Positions 34,478 through 44,806 of a DNA stretch of 64,000 nt are shown here, in pieces (the first letter of the stretch is position 1; each line of letters starts with the position of its first letter). Below the pieces are notes generated by a model that saw nothing but the letters and a program-made list of their open reading frames with translations, was not told the DNA's origin and did not search any database. The stretch is from Gongronella butleri (Eukaryota > Mucoromycota > Mucoromycetes > Mucorales > Cunninghamellaceae): assembly GCA_025201375.1 (NCBI GenBank), contig JAIWZP010000029.1, positions 1-64,000 of the forward strand, read 5' to 3'. A program made the translations under genes and the position numbers.

Positions 34478-36463
34478 TCATTGGGCATCCTGTTGAACCG
34501 CAATCTGGACAGCGTGCGCGACATGACATTGTCGGCACAGTGGACGATCGGGGTTACAACTACAGCAATAAACAGTGCGCGTCTGCGGCCCACGCTTGCC
34601 ATTTTCGCGGCACGAGCGGCAACACAAGCGAGTTAATCCCTGAAAACGCGATTTCATGTTTACCAGAGTATGTCTGTTGCGTCTGGGCATAATGCCAATG
34701 GTGGACGTGCCTTGCTCGGCGTCATTGGAGGTCTGGGCCTTGCAATAGTGGAGCAATTGGTACGCCAACTTGTCCTTGAATTGGCCGTGCGTGATCTTGT
34801 CGCCGTCGGCTGCGAATTCCTTGTAGCAGCTCCACGCGTTTGCTTCGGCAATCCCAAAAACAAACGCAAGAAAGCGCATCTCCCATCTTTCAGTCGCAAT
34901 GGCGTCATGATACGAGCGCAAATTGTCACGGCGATTGTTTGCAATGTCGACCGCGCTCTTGTGCTCTTCATACTCTGAGAACACAGCGGGGCGTTGGATC
35001 TCCACGCGTCGCCCGTTCTCGTAAAAAGCACGCGTTCCAGTCTAAGCAGTCGTTCCACATGTGGCCACCAAGGCTTTCGTCTTTTTGTCGCGATAGGATA
35101 CCGCCATGACACGATGCCCATCCTCGGTGATCTTGAAAGCGGTCGAGTGGCTGCCGTACGCGGTGCCAAGGTTGTCCGTGATTGTGGGCGACCGGGGCAT
35201 GCCGCGCGGCCATGCTCTTCTCTTCACAACCATCATGATTCCAAAAAGGCCAACCGACATAAGCATGTTAACCACGTTGATTGATCCAAACCACGAATCG
35301 GCAGTGACCGTGCGACCACTGAAAAACCAAGGCTTCACCAATCGTTTCACGGTGCCAATGTTGCTTCGCACGCCGTACACATCGTCAAATTCCTTTGGAA
35401 AATCGTCGCATTGCGTGTCGAGTTGCAAAATGCAATTGGTGTGGTAGTCGGCAACAGTCTTGAACTCTTGGCTGATTGGATGGGGCTTGCGAGGAATCTT
35501 TCGGACGTTGGGCATCCCAATCCCCAGCCATTGATTCATGGATTCGTCCACGACAAGATACTTGCAAGGTTCCAAGCAGCCGACTAAGTGCTCATTGAAT
35601 GCTGCAAGCAATCCTCGGATCTGGTACAATGCGTCTTCGCGTTGACGCGCCAAGGACGGCATTTCCAAGCATTGCATGCGCATGATGTCGTCAAAGCGCT
35701 TTTTGGACATGTAGTCGCTGAAATTGACAGATACAAAAAAGTGAGACGATCCAGCCCTCCAATAGGCTTTCTTGTCGACGTGTCCAATGGCAACCATGAC
35801 TGACAGCAACGCAATCCACATCATATACTCTTCAAACGTGATGTCTGTCCAGTCAGAGATGGATGCACGTGCATTGGTGTTTGTGTTCTCCAAGATACGC
35901 GTAAAAAAATGCTGCGGCAGAAAGAACAAAACAAACCCGAAAGCCTGCGCGTGCTGATGGTTTGGCATCAAGAAGCGGGCTTTCGTGTTCCGATACGAGT
36001 TGCTCATAAGGCGAGAGTCCACCAAGGTGTCCTGCCACGTTCATCCATCGTTGTCGTGTTCTTCCTGGACATCACGTGTCAAGTCGATCTCCTCCTCGCT
36101 TTCCTCGGCATCTTCTAGCAGATTCATCGTCTCGTCAAAGACGTCCAGCGCGTTTTCGCTAAACTCAGCGTGGTCGTCGGGTGCGTCGACGAATTCGTCG
36201 TCTTCCGCAAGTAGCCCGACGTACTTCAGGCAGCCACCTGACAGCTCCATCGTAACATCGGGAACATCGTCGAGAATGACGCCGTAGATCAACTTGTTGG
36301 GCCCAGATGGGCGGCAAGAAACGGTGCGACCGGCAAAACACAAGCCTGTCGTGGACCACTCGCACTTGGCCTTCAACAAGCCCAAGACAGACCTGTCCTT
36401 GATAAAGCGTTTGTGCACAGAGACGCGCACATTGGCAGCAAGCTTGAGACTGGGGGCAGGCAT
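34478..36463 (-). pseudogene. piggyBac-type transposase with two in-frame stops
   Basis: One continuous reading frame of about 660 codons on the minus strand is broken only by TGA at 36041-36043 and TAG at 35042-35044. The three acidic catalytic positions typical of DDE_Tnp_1_7 are present: YLVVDESMN, TVTADSWFGS and SAVDIANNRRDNLRSYHD. The C-terminus has a Cys-rich zinc-binding tail (CCRSC, YCCSC, PLCRQC). The N-terminal third is acidic. No introns are needed. With both stops in one frame and no frameshift, this is a young pseudogene, unless the stops are sequence errors. Confidence 0.85.
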
Positions 36464-36601
36464 GACGTTAAATCAATACAAAATGTTCAAGATCTTTAAA
36501 AATCGATAAAAAAAAAAAGGAACAAGCAAAAGAAGAGCGGGTCGGCGCAAATAATACTAGACTTGATCGGCCCAACGGACCCTCAAAAAAGAGCACTTTT
36601 A

Positions 36602-38097
36602 CCGGATTTCCAGTGTTCATTGGCGCGCCTCACAATTATTTTTAGCGCGCAAATAAAAAAATTAGGCGCGCAAAGCAATTTTTGTTTGCACGCAAAAAAA
36701 AAAAAAAAAGAGTCAGGGGTCACCGTGCCATCAGATGACAACCACGGAAAAAGTTGAAGGTGCTTCAAAATTGGAGCGGCATGCTCGCCGAGTGACCTGC
36801 AATTGAGGGGCAAAATGAGTCGCTTGAAGCACAAGTTGCGATTGAGGGGCAGAGTGAGCCGCTCGGAGCACAAGTTGCGATTGAGGGGCAGAATGAGCCG
36901 CTCGGAGCACAAGTTGCGATTGAGGGGCAGAGTGAGTCGCTTGAAGCACAAGTTGCGATTGAGGGGCAGAGTGAGCCGCTCGGAGCACAAGTTGCAATTG
37001 AGGGGCAGAATGAGCCGCTCCGAGCACAAGTTGCGATTGAGGGGCAGAATGAGCCGCTCCGAGCACAAGTTGCGATTGAGGGGCAGAGTGAGTCGCTTGA
37101 AGCACAAGTTGCGATTGAGGGGCAGAAACGAGCCGCTCGGAGCACAAGTTGCGATTGAGAGGCAGAGTGAGCCGCATGAAGCGTGAGATGCACCTGGGGA
37201 GTCTCGTTCCACTGCCATTCCAACTCGTTCCACTGCCATTTCAGGGCGTTCCACTGCCATCCCAACTCGTTCCACTGCCATTCCAACTCGTTCCACTGCC
37301 ATTCCAGCTCGTTCCACTGCCATTCCAACTTGTTCCACTGCCATTCCAGCTCGTTCCACTGCCATTCCAACTCGTTCCACTGCCATTCCAGCTCGTTCCA
37401 CTGCCATTCCAACTTGTTCCACTGCCATTCCAACTCGTTCCACTGCCATTCCAACTCGTTCCACTGCCATTCCAACTTGTTCCACTGCCATCCCAACTCG
37501 TTCCACTGCCATCCCAACTCGTTCCACTGCCATTCCAACTCGTTCCACTGCCATCTCAGCTCGTTCCAATGCCATTTCAGGGAGTCTCAGCGTTCATCAA
37601 GCGCAATCCATGATTCTGGTGGCTAACTTCACCCCTCAAATTTCCGCTCAATTCACTCCCCAGGTGCATCTCACGCTTCATGCGGCTCACTCTGCCTCTC
37701 AATTGCAACTTGTGCTCCGAGCGGCTCACTCTGCTCCTCAATCGCAACTTGTGCTTCAAGCGACTCACTCTGCCCCTCAATCGCAACTTGTGCTCCGAGC
37801 GGCTCATTCTGCCCCTCAATTGCAACTTGTGCTCCGAGCGGCTCACTCTGCCCCTCAATCGCAACTTGTGCTTCAAGCGACTCATTTTGCCCCTCAATTG
37901 CAGGTCACTCGGCGAGCATGCCGCTCCAATTTTGAAGCACCTTCAACGTTTTCCGTGGTTGTCATCTGATGGCACGGTGACCCCTGACTCTTTTTTTTTT
38001 TTTTTGCATGCAAACAAAAATTGCTTTGCGCGCCTAATTTTTTTATTTGCGCGCTAAAAATAATTGTGAGGCGCGCCAATGAACACTGGAAATCCGG
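36602..38097. mobile_element. Fold-back derivative of the mariner element nested in the piggyBac element
   Basis: Ends CCGGATTTCCAGTGTTCATT / reverse complement, flanked by TA at 36600-36601 and 38098-38099. Both arms carry the mariner terminus (GGCGCGCC, AAAGCAATTTTTG, A/T-run) and then the same segment found inside the full mariner at 32130-32360, in opposite orientations. The left arm is expanded into about ten 39-bp units (AGCACAAGTTGCGATTGAGG) at about 36800-37180, and the right arm into a shorter inverted series (37680-37910). The centre is about 18 units of the 21-bp minisatellite (37205-37580), reversed relative to 32377-32565. There is no coding gene; long open frames here come from repeat periods divisible by three. 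Confidence 0.8.
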
Positions 38098-38334
38098 TAT
38101 TGTCGACCATATTTGGTCGACTCGACCACAAATGGTCGACCTAATCTGTACCCAATAATAAATAAAAAAAATCTAGTTGGAGTCCAGAATTTATTTTGCG
38201 TGCACAAACGATTGGACACGCTTTCTTTTTTTTTTTTTTTGCGTGCGAACAAAAATTGCTTTGCACGTCTAATTTTTTGATTTGCATGCTAAAAATAATT
38301 GTGAGGCGCGCCAATGAACACTGGAAATCCGGTA

Positions 38335-39369
38335 AAGAAGAAGGCCATGCGAGCCGTCACTCGCAATTGCCCAAAAACGAACAATGTTCCTGCTCCTTTG
38401 CATATTGTTGTGTAACGGCGCTAGCCTTGAATCGTCCATTTGCTCTATTCTTGTCGCGCTCGTTTGTACCTGTGTTTCACTTGCTAAAAACCCAAAGTTT
38501 TTGACGTTACTTTTACTTTTTTCTTGTTCGCATCGCGTGATTTGACTTTTTGGTTTCTCTTTATGCATCCTTGGCGTACAATGAGGACCAGGCATAAGCT
38601 TGCCATGGAAATTGAGGAAGACACATTCATGCAAGCAGCCTTTTTGCCGTTTGTTGGGTGTGCATGGCGCGTGTGCACGGCCGCAGCCTGATTTTTTTTT
38701 ACAATTGAAGACAACGTGGTGCCTAAATCAATAAATGGGTGGTCGCGCGGGCCTGCAGCGCGCCTCAGCAAGCTGTCAGGGGCCTGTGCAATTGACATTG
38801 GTAGAGTCCACGTGAAGTTCCTGGCACGGCATAATGCGAGCGTGGCGACGTGTGTCGAGCAAAAAAAAAAAAAAAAAAAACGACGCACTCACACCCACGC
38901 TCCTTCTCTCACTCTTTTTTTTTTACGTACATCGTGGGGTGCCCCGGGTCACGATAGGACCATATCTTGGGCTGGGTCAAGGTTTGGAGCCATTTGCGCA
39001 ACTCAGCGTACACAAAAAGGCAATGAATATTGCGTTTGCAACACGATTTTAATAGTGAAAAAGAGATTTCTACAGTTGGTGCGACGACGGAGCCCATCGG
39101 CAAATCACCAATGGAAGCTTTTTCTCAGGGCGCGCCGTGACACAGATCTCATCTCTTGACGTTACACTCATCGTCTTTTTGACACATCCTTTTTCCTTCA
39201 CATGTGGGTGCATTCAGGAGACCCGCTTTGGCCATTCTAAGCCAATGGCAGAGCCCTCTCCCAATTTTTTTTTCTATCGCGAGGGGCCTTTAAAAAGGTT
39301 GGCAATCTTCATTTATGCCTTTTTTTTTTCTGTCATCGCTATTAATTTTTTTTCGCCTTTTTCAAGAGC
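38335..39369. other. Spacer between transposon island and phospholipase gene
   Basis: 1035 bp with no recognisable gene. It has an A-run (38861-38880) and T-rich patches; the last about 200 bp should be the phospholipase promoter. Confidence 0.45.
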
Positions 39370-42300
39370 ATGAAGTGGATCACCCTTGCCGGAGCATGCT
39401 TGTTGCTTTCGTCCATTGCCCAGGGTGTGCCTGTGAGCAAATCGGCCGAAACAAAATTGGTGCATGGCAAGCATTTCGACCGCGTGGTCGTTGTCGTCTT
39501 GCCCTCGGGCAGCTACGTCGATGCCGTCAAGGATCCGTATTTGTCGACACTCGCCGAAAAGCAAAATGGCCTCTTGTTGACCAATTATGAGTCCTTGTCA
39601 CCTACCTCGCAGCCAAACTATGTAAACATATCACATCATCCTTTATCTCGCTCCCTCCGCTGCTTTGCCTAAGCGTCGTCGCGTGAGCCCGATCACTGAT
39701 TCTTTTTGTTTGTATTTTCACACTCCTTTTAAAGGTTGGCATGATCAGTGGATCCACATCAGGCGCAAAGACCGATGCAAATGCGGCCATTGACGATCGA
39801 AAGTCCATCGTCGACCTGCTTGAAGCCAAGAATATTACATGGGGCTCATACCATGAAGACTACAAACCTCTTGAAGGTAAAAAAAAAAAAAAAAAAAAAA
39901 AATAGGGGTGACCGCGTCGTGTTTTCAGCCCCTTGCTCCGCTCTCGTGTTGCGCGCTCCCCCTTTTCCCCTCCCCCTGAATGTCCCAATTGCAGTAAAAT
40001 GGCGACAGCGCGTAAACTAAATGGGGAAATGCTTGTTTATAGGCGGTCAATGCAATCCAGAAAAGTACATTGATCAATATGTGCGCTACCACAACCCGTT
40101 CATGGCCTTTTCCAACATTGCCACGAACCCGGCGCGCTGCAAGCGCATCAAGGCCGCCGCTCAATTCGACGTTGACATCAAAAACAACGCTGTGCCGCAA
40201 TTTGTGTATTACACGCCAAACGTAAAAACCCAAAAAAAAAAAAAAAAAAAAAAGAAAAACAAGGAGAATACACGATTATCGTTGCACAAACTCACTCACG
40301 CACTCTAATTTTTTATTTCTTGTCATGCAGCTGACGCAAAGTAAGCTTCATCTCACCAAAATGGACCTCTTTCATTTCAATGGAAGCCTATTTTTTCTAT
40401 TTTTCTTACTTTTCTAATTTTTTTTTTTTGTCATATAGAGGGTGAGGTTGGTCAATCATCTGCGTGGCTCAAGTCCTTTTTGGACTCGAAGCTTCATGCT
40501 AAGCAATTTGGCAAAAATACGTTGTTTGTGGTGACTTGGGACAAGCCGTCGACGATTCTCAGACAACAGGTCATGACGCTGTTGCTGGGCCCGGCTGTCA
40601 AGCGCTCCTCGCATACAGATGGTGTCCCTTATGACCATTACAGCGTCCTCAAGACCGTGCAGGAAAATGTAAAGCCATTGCGGGGGGAAAATGCCAATTC
40701 ATGCTCATTTTTTTTTGTTTTGACACAAAGTGGGATTTGCCATCCCTGGGGCAGAAGGACGACAAGGCTACACCCTTCATTTTGAAGGATCTCGCTGGTA
40801 AAAACACGCACAAAAAAAAAATGCTTGCCCCTCACCGTCTCCTGACTTGATTTTCTTCTATTTTTGGTGCTTTTTAGAAAATGGTGCGTCAGAAAAGATC
40901 AAGAACGTGGTGATTCTGATGTTTGAGAACCGCAGCTTTGACCGCATGATGGGTTGGTTCAAGTACAATGATGAGATTGATGGCCTGGAGGCTGGCAAAA
41001 ACTGCAATTACGTGGACCCCACTGACAAGAAGAGTCTCAAGATCTGTGCGACCAACAAGGGGTTACTCAAAGATCCTCTGGATCCGGTAAGTTGAACCCC
41101 CGCTTCATGTGGGATGTGATGCACGGCTCAATGTTCAATCGCTGGCGCGTGCTAATATTCACCCTTCTTTTGTAGAACCACGAATATTGGGCGACCACTG
41201 CGCAAGTCTCTGGAAACGCGTCGGTCCCTGACACTGATGTGAAAAAGGCCAACATGCAAGGCTTTGTGTCCAACTTTGCCTCCACCTATCCAGACATCAA
41301 GAACAATGCGTCCGCACTGCACCAAATCATGGACGGTTTTGACCCGAAAAACATCCCAATCACGTACGAATTGGCTTCCAATTACACCATCATCGACCGC
41401 TGGTTCTCCTCTTTTGCTGGCAGGTAAATTCATGCTTTAAAAAAAGAAAAAAGACGTGTCGAACGCGTTTGCGCAGATTGGATTTATGTCTGATGGCGCA
41501 TTTTATCCTTTTTTAGCACGATGCCCAACCGCATGTATCTGCACAGCGCAACGAGCCACGGTGAGGTCTGGACAGAAGGCAAAAAGTACATTGTCGGCTA
41601 TCCCCAAAAGACCATTTACAACAATTTGGAAGGTATGTGCCATTTTGGCGTGCGACACGGCCACAAGCGTGCCATTGACACTTTGTTTTGTTTTTATTTT
41701 TGATTGCAGAGGCCGGCATTGAATGGAACAATTACTTTTACGAGATCCCATCGCTTGTTGTGTTCCAGCAGTTGCGCGCCGATCTGTTCAAGCACCGCTA
41801 CAGACGATGGCACAGCTTCATTGAGGACACGCGCGATGGCAAGCTACCACCTGTGACGTTCCTCGACCCCGCTTACAACAGCATTGGCAGTTGCATTGTA
41901 AGTGTCAATCGTGCTTTGGTGTGGATGGGGCAAAAAGGTCAAAATTGACCCCTTTTTTTGCGTGTGTCATAGGTTGAAAATGACGCGCATCCTCCTTCGG
42001 ACGTCGCTGATGCCGAAAAACTGCTCAAGGAAGTGTACGAGCGCATCCGCGCCTCGCCACAATGGAACCAAACGCTGCTGGTCGTCACTTTTGATGAGGT
42101 AAAACACCGCATTTAGTTGACGTGCAAATGACAAATGACAAATGACAAATGGCAAATGGCATGGCGCATCTCATTCCCGCCCTTTTTTTTATTGAAGCAC
42201 GGTGGCTATTACGACCACGTTGACACGCCGCTGGACGCGCCCAACCCCGATGGCATTAACTACAGGGACGGCAAGCACGATTTCAACTTTGATCGCTCGG

Positions 42301-42781
42301 GCGTCCGCGTGCCTGCCATTCTCATCAGCCCGTGGGTTGAAAAGGGCGCTGTCATCCACAGCGCCAAGGGCCCCTTCCCCACGTCGCAGTATGAGCACTC
42401 GTCGGTTCCTGCTACATTGAAAAAGGTAAAAAAAAAAAAAAATTGGATGCAAATCGTCTTTTCAATTGAATTGCTAAACAATGCCTTGTCTCTTTTTTTT
42501 TTTAAGCTGTTCAACCTTCCCCACTTTTTGACCAAGCGCGATGAATGGGCTGGCACCTTTGAAGGCGCGATTTCTTTGGACAAGCCTCGTACGGAAGAAG
42601 ATTGCCCCAAGATCTTGTCGGACCCTCCCAAGCCGCAGACGCCTGTTGTTCCTAAGGATCCTCTTTGTAAGTCACGGTCATCCGACGGCCAAAACGCAAA
42701 GCAGGATTAGCGATCTCATCATTTTTTTTTACAGCTGAGGCTTTCTGTGACCTTGTCAAGGGTATCCTGCAGGGTCTTTAA
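39370..42781 (+). CDS. Secreted two-domain phosphoesterase: degenerate acid-phosphatase-like domain fused to phospholipase C
   Basis: Fourteen exons join in phase to 733 aa: 39370-39621, 39735-39876, 40043-40221, 40331-40340, 40439-40668, 40731-40797, 40878-41086, 41176-41423, 41517-41632, 41710-41897, 41973-42098, 42198-42425, 42507-42666, 42735-42781. A signal peptide ([19 protein letters not shown]) leads. Domain 1 (about 35-290) follows the acid-phosphatase branch of the phosphoesterase family ([22 protein letters not shown]). However, the usual E-N-T metal site reads LPSGSY (44-49) and the usual FDE reads TWDK (227-230). Domain 2 (about 294-733) is non-haemolytic phospholipase C-like with intact [15 protein letters not shown] and [15 protein letters not shown]. 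So domain 2 is probably catalytic and domain 1 probably not. One exon is only 10 nt. Confidence 0.87.
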
Positions 42782-44806
42782 TGCGAGCCATCAAAATAAT
42801 TGTTCATCTCACTATCATAAACTATTACCAATCACACATTCGTGTAAAATAAATCAATCTAAAGCGCCAAAGCTAATCAAACAAGTAAAACAGAAAGGCA
42901 AATGACGTCCAAAATTTTGATGAATTAGTGTTTACAATGATTCTAAATGCAAAACATGCTGTACACAGAGTCTGAGATCTGGCGAAGCATCAGATTTTGT
43001 AAAAATCGCCAAAAAATGACCATTCTGCAAAGTTGTCTATGGTGCACAGCAAACGAGGCACCTTGGTGCCACGTAACGTACTGCAACAAGAAATGGCGAG
43101 CCATAAACCCTATGGAGAAATCGATTTGTAGCTGCCAAATGTGAGCGGGGGCGCGCCACACGCAAATCAAGAAACAATCATGATGAGCCTTCAAAATCAA
43201 AATCGAAAACATGGTTCTTCAGAATGGCACCATATTTGCACACTAGGTTTATTCCAGGGAGAAACCACTAAAGTGCCAAAAAAAAATGGGATTGATCGGT
43301 TACTTGACGAGCAATTCGTGATTTCAGATTTAACTTTGTACGCGATTTGCAAAGGAAAACACGCAGTCAAGTCGGTGCCTACGCGTCCAACAGCAAGAGA
43401 GACACCAGGAGCATGGATTTAATTAGGAACAGACGCGTGTCGATCGACGTTTGACGCGCTTTATCACGCGTCTAAAATGATATAAGAGTTTGAAACCGCG
43501 TCAAAAATGCTAAAAAAAAGCTTTTTTTCATTAACCACCTATGTCCACAGACGCAGGAAAAGATGCTCTTTCTAATGGTACATGCTCCATGGAGATGCAG
43601 TCATTTTTCATCAAGATGGTCTTGAAACAAAAATAACACCTCAAACGCACGCTGCGCCAAAACTAGTCAATGGACCTCTGGTTTTTACTGAATCTTTGTC
43701 GGTTATCCATGTGAATTTACCAAGTGTGTGAATGGCGTGGCAATCTGAGTGCCTAAATTTTGCAATTTACAATTCCTCGACTCTACCCCTTGGAAAATTG
43801 GCGATTTTCATACGTCGTCATTGCGCACCATCCAGTGGCCGCAGCGCCGCCTGGATAGGCTCGTTTGAACGAGCGAGCTTCAGCGTATCGATTTAAAGAG
43901 CAGATGGCTCTCGCAGGTTACATTTTTAGCGACTGGCAACCAAAAACATAACAAAATGCTCTTTATGCCATTTTCTCGCTATCCATCTAATTAATTTCCA
44001 TTTTACACTGCACAGCACTCAATACACTGAAGGTTAAAACACCAATGGTAAGTTAAAAGCGCGTCGGCCACCACCGTTCGGCGCAGGCAAAGGATATATG
44101 ATTTTAAAACGCTACAATTCAAAATTGCTGATGCTACAGCGATCCGATCTCTGTCAAACTTGCACGAGATGGCCTTCACAAACGTTGAAAAAAGATGCAC
44201 ATATCTTTTAGTAATCGGATCACAGGGCCTGAAGATTTCTTAGAAAGAGCGAAAATGTACGTGAAATGGTGCGAGGATGGGCGGACAAAGCAGCCTAGCA
44301 TTCCATCGCGTCACTGGTGGTGATGTATGACACTGTTGGAGCAAAACAAAGGCAATAGCATGATAATACGCTTTGAAATGCACCCACAATTGCACACTCC
44401 GATAAAAAGTCGGAGATGTCGCGTTGTGCTCCCATTCTTTTTTTTTTGTATCTGCATCTTCTTTTGCCGCCATTGTGCATCTCGAAGCCCAGTGACGCTT
44501 TCTTGCTTGCTTTCATCTCGACGCTAGGCCATTTGTCATGGCATTTGCCTATGAGTAGAAGTCATCAGCTGTTTATGACAGATGGTTGATGCCGAACCTT
44601 AAAGCGTTGCGGCTGAAAAATTATGCCTGTCGTTGACTAATGTGGGATGAGACCAAAATGGAAGCCATTCCCACACAACAGCGCCTCTTCATCATAAATG
44701 CGCGGAATATGTGCCTTTTTTTTTTCTTCTTCCCACTTTTTTTTTTTCCTCTCATTTTGTGCGCCACTTTTCAGCACTCGATTTTCCGTCTTCTCGATTA
44801 AAAAAA
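42782..44806. repeat. Gene-free block 3: diverged dispersed repeat
   Basis: About 2 kb without a gene. Around 43665-43690 it carries the reverse complement of the AAAACCAGAGGTCC module, and 43720-43850 resembles 21720-21860. Words such as GACGCGT cluster at 43430-43505. The last about 150 bp form the P450 promoter with long T-runs. Confidence 0.5.
42848..42853 (+). terminator. Polyadenylation signal of the phospholipase gene
   Basis: AATAAA lies 66 nt after the stop codon. Confidence 0.4.

Larger units (their letters stand above)
34165..38151. mobile_element. piggyBac-like element inserted in the mariner element
   Basis: Inverted terminal words GTACAGATTAGG (34165) and CCTAATCTGTAC (ending 38151) bracket the piggyBac-type transposase. 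Just inside each end lie palindromes of the form TCGACCATT-GTGGTCGA. The expected TTAA duplication is not clear: TAATAA occurs at 34156-34161 on the left and at 38156-38161 on the right, a few bases outside the ends. A fold-back element (36602-38097) sits between the transposase start and the right end. Confidence 0.6.
30921..38332. mobile_element. Autonomous-type Tc1/mariner element, interrupted by a piggyBac-like element
   Basis: Left end CCGGATTTCTAGCGTTCGTT at 30921; right end AACACTGGAAATCCGG at 38332, with TA on both sides (30919-30920, 38333-38334). The subterminal words GGCGCGC, AAAGCAATTTTTGTTCGCA and a T/A-run match in inverted orientation. Inside lie a reverse-strand HTH ORF (about 31863-32036), a reverse-strand ORF at 31106-31405, a repeat array, and a DD34E transposase (32654-34124). 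Removing the insertion 34165-38151 leaves an element of about 3.4 kb. The pairing of these two ends is inferred from terminal similarity. Confidence 0.65.

Noticed and set aside
36790..37200. CRISPR-like array (regular direct repeats)
   Set aside because: The units are contiguous 39-bp satellite repeats without unique spacers, in a eukaryotic transposon.
36583..37575. 330-codon open frame on the minus strand with heptad pattern MAVERVG
   Set aside because: It lies in the 21-bp and 39-bp satellite arrays, whose lengths are multiples of three, so several frames on both strands are open. The overlapping frames look equally repetitive.
38335..38900. Missing Dicer helicase exons displaced to the far side of the transposon island
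   Set aside because: No helicase motif was found on either strand, and the space to the phospholipase gene (about 1 kb) is too short for the roughly 1.7 kb expected.
39370..40797. Reading the first phosphoesterase domain as its own gene
   Set aside because: There is no stop codon at its end. The splice 40797/40878 is in phase into the phospholipase domain, and the second domain has no signal peptide or start of its own.
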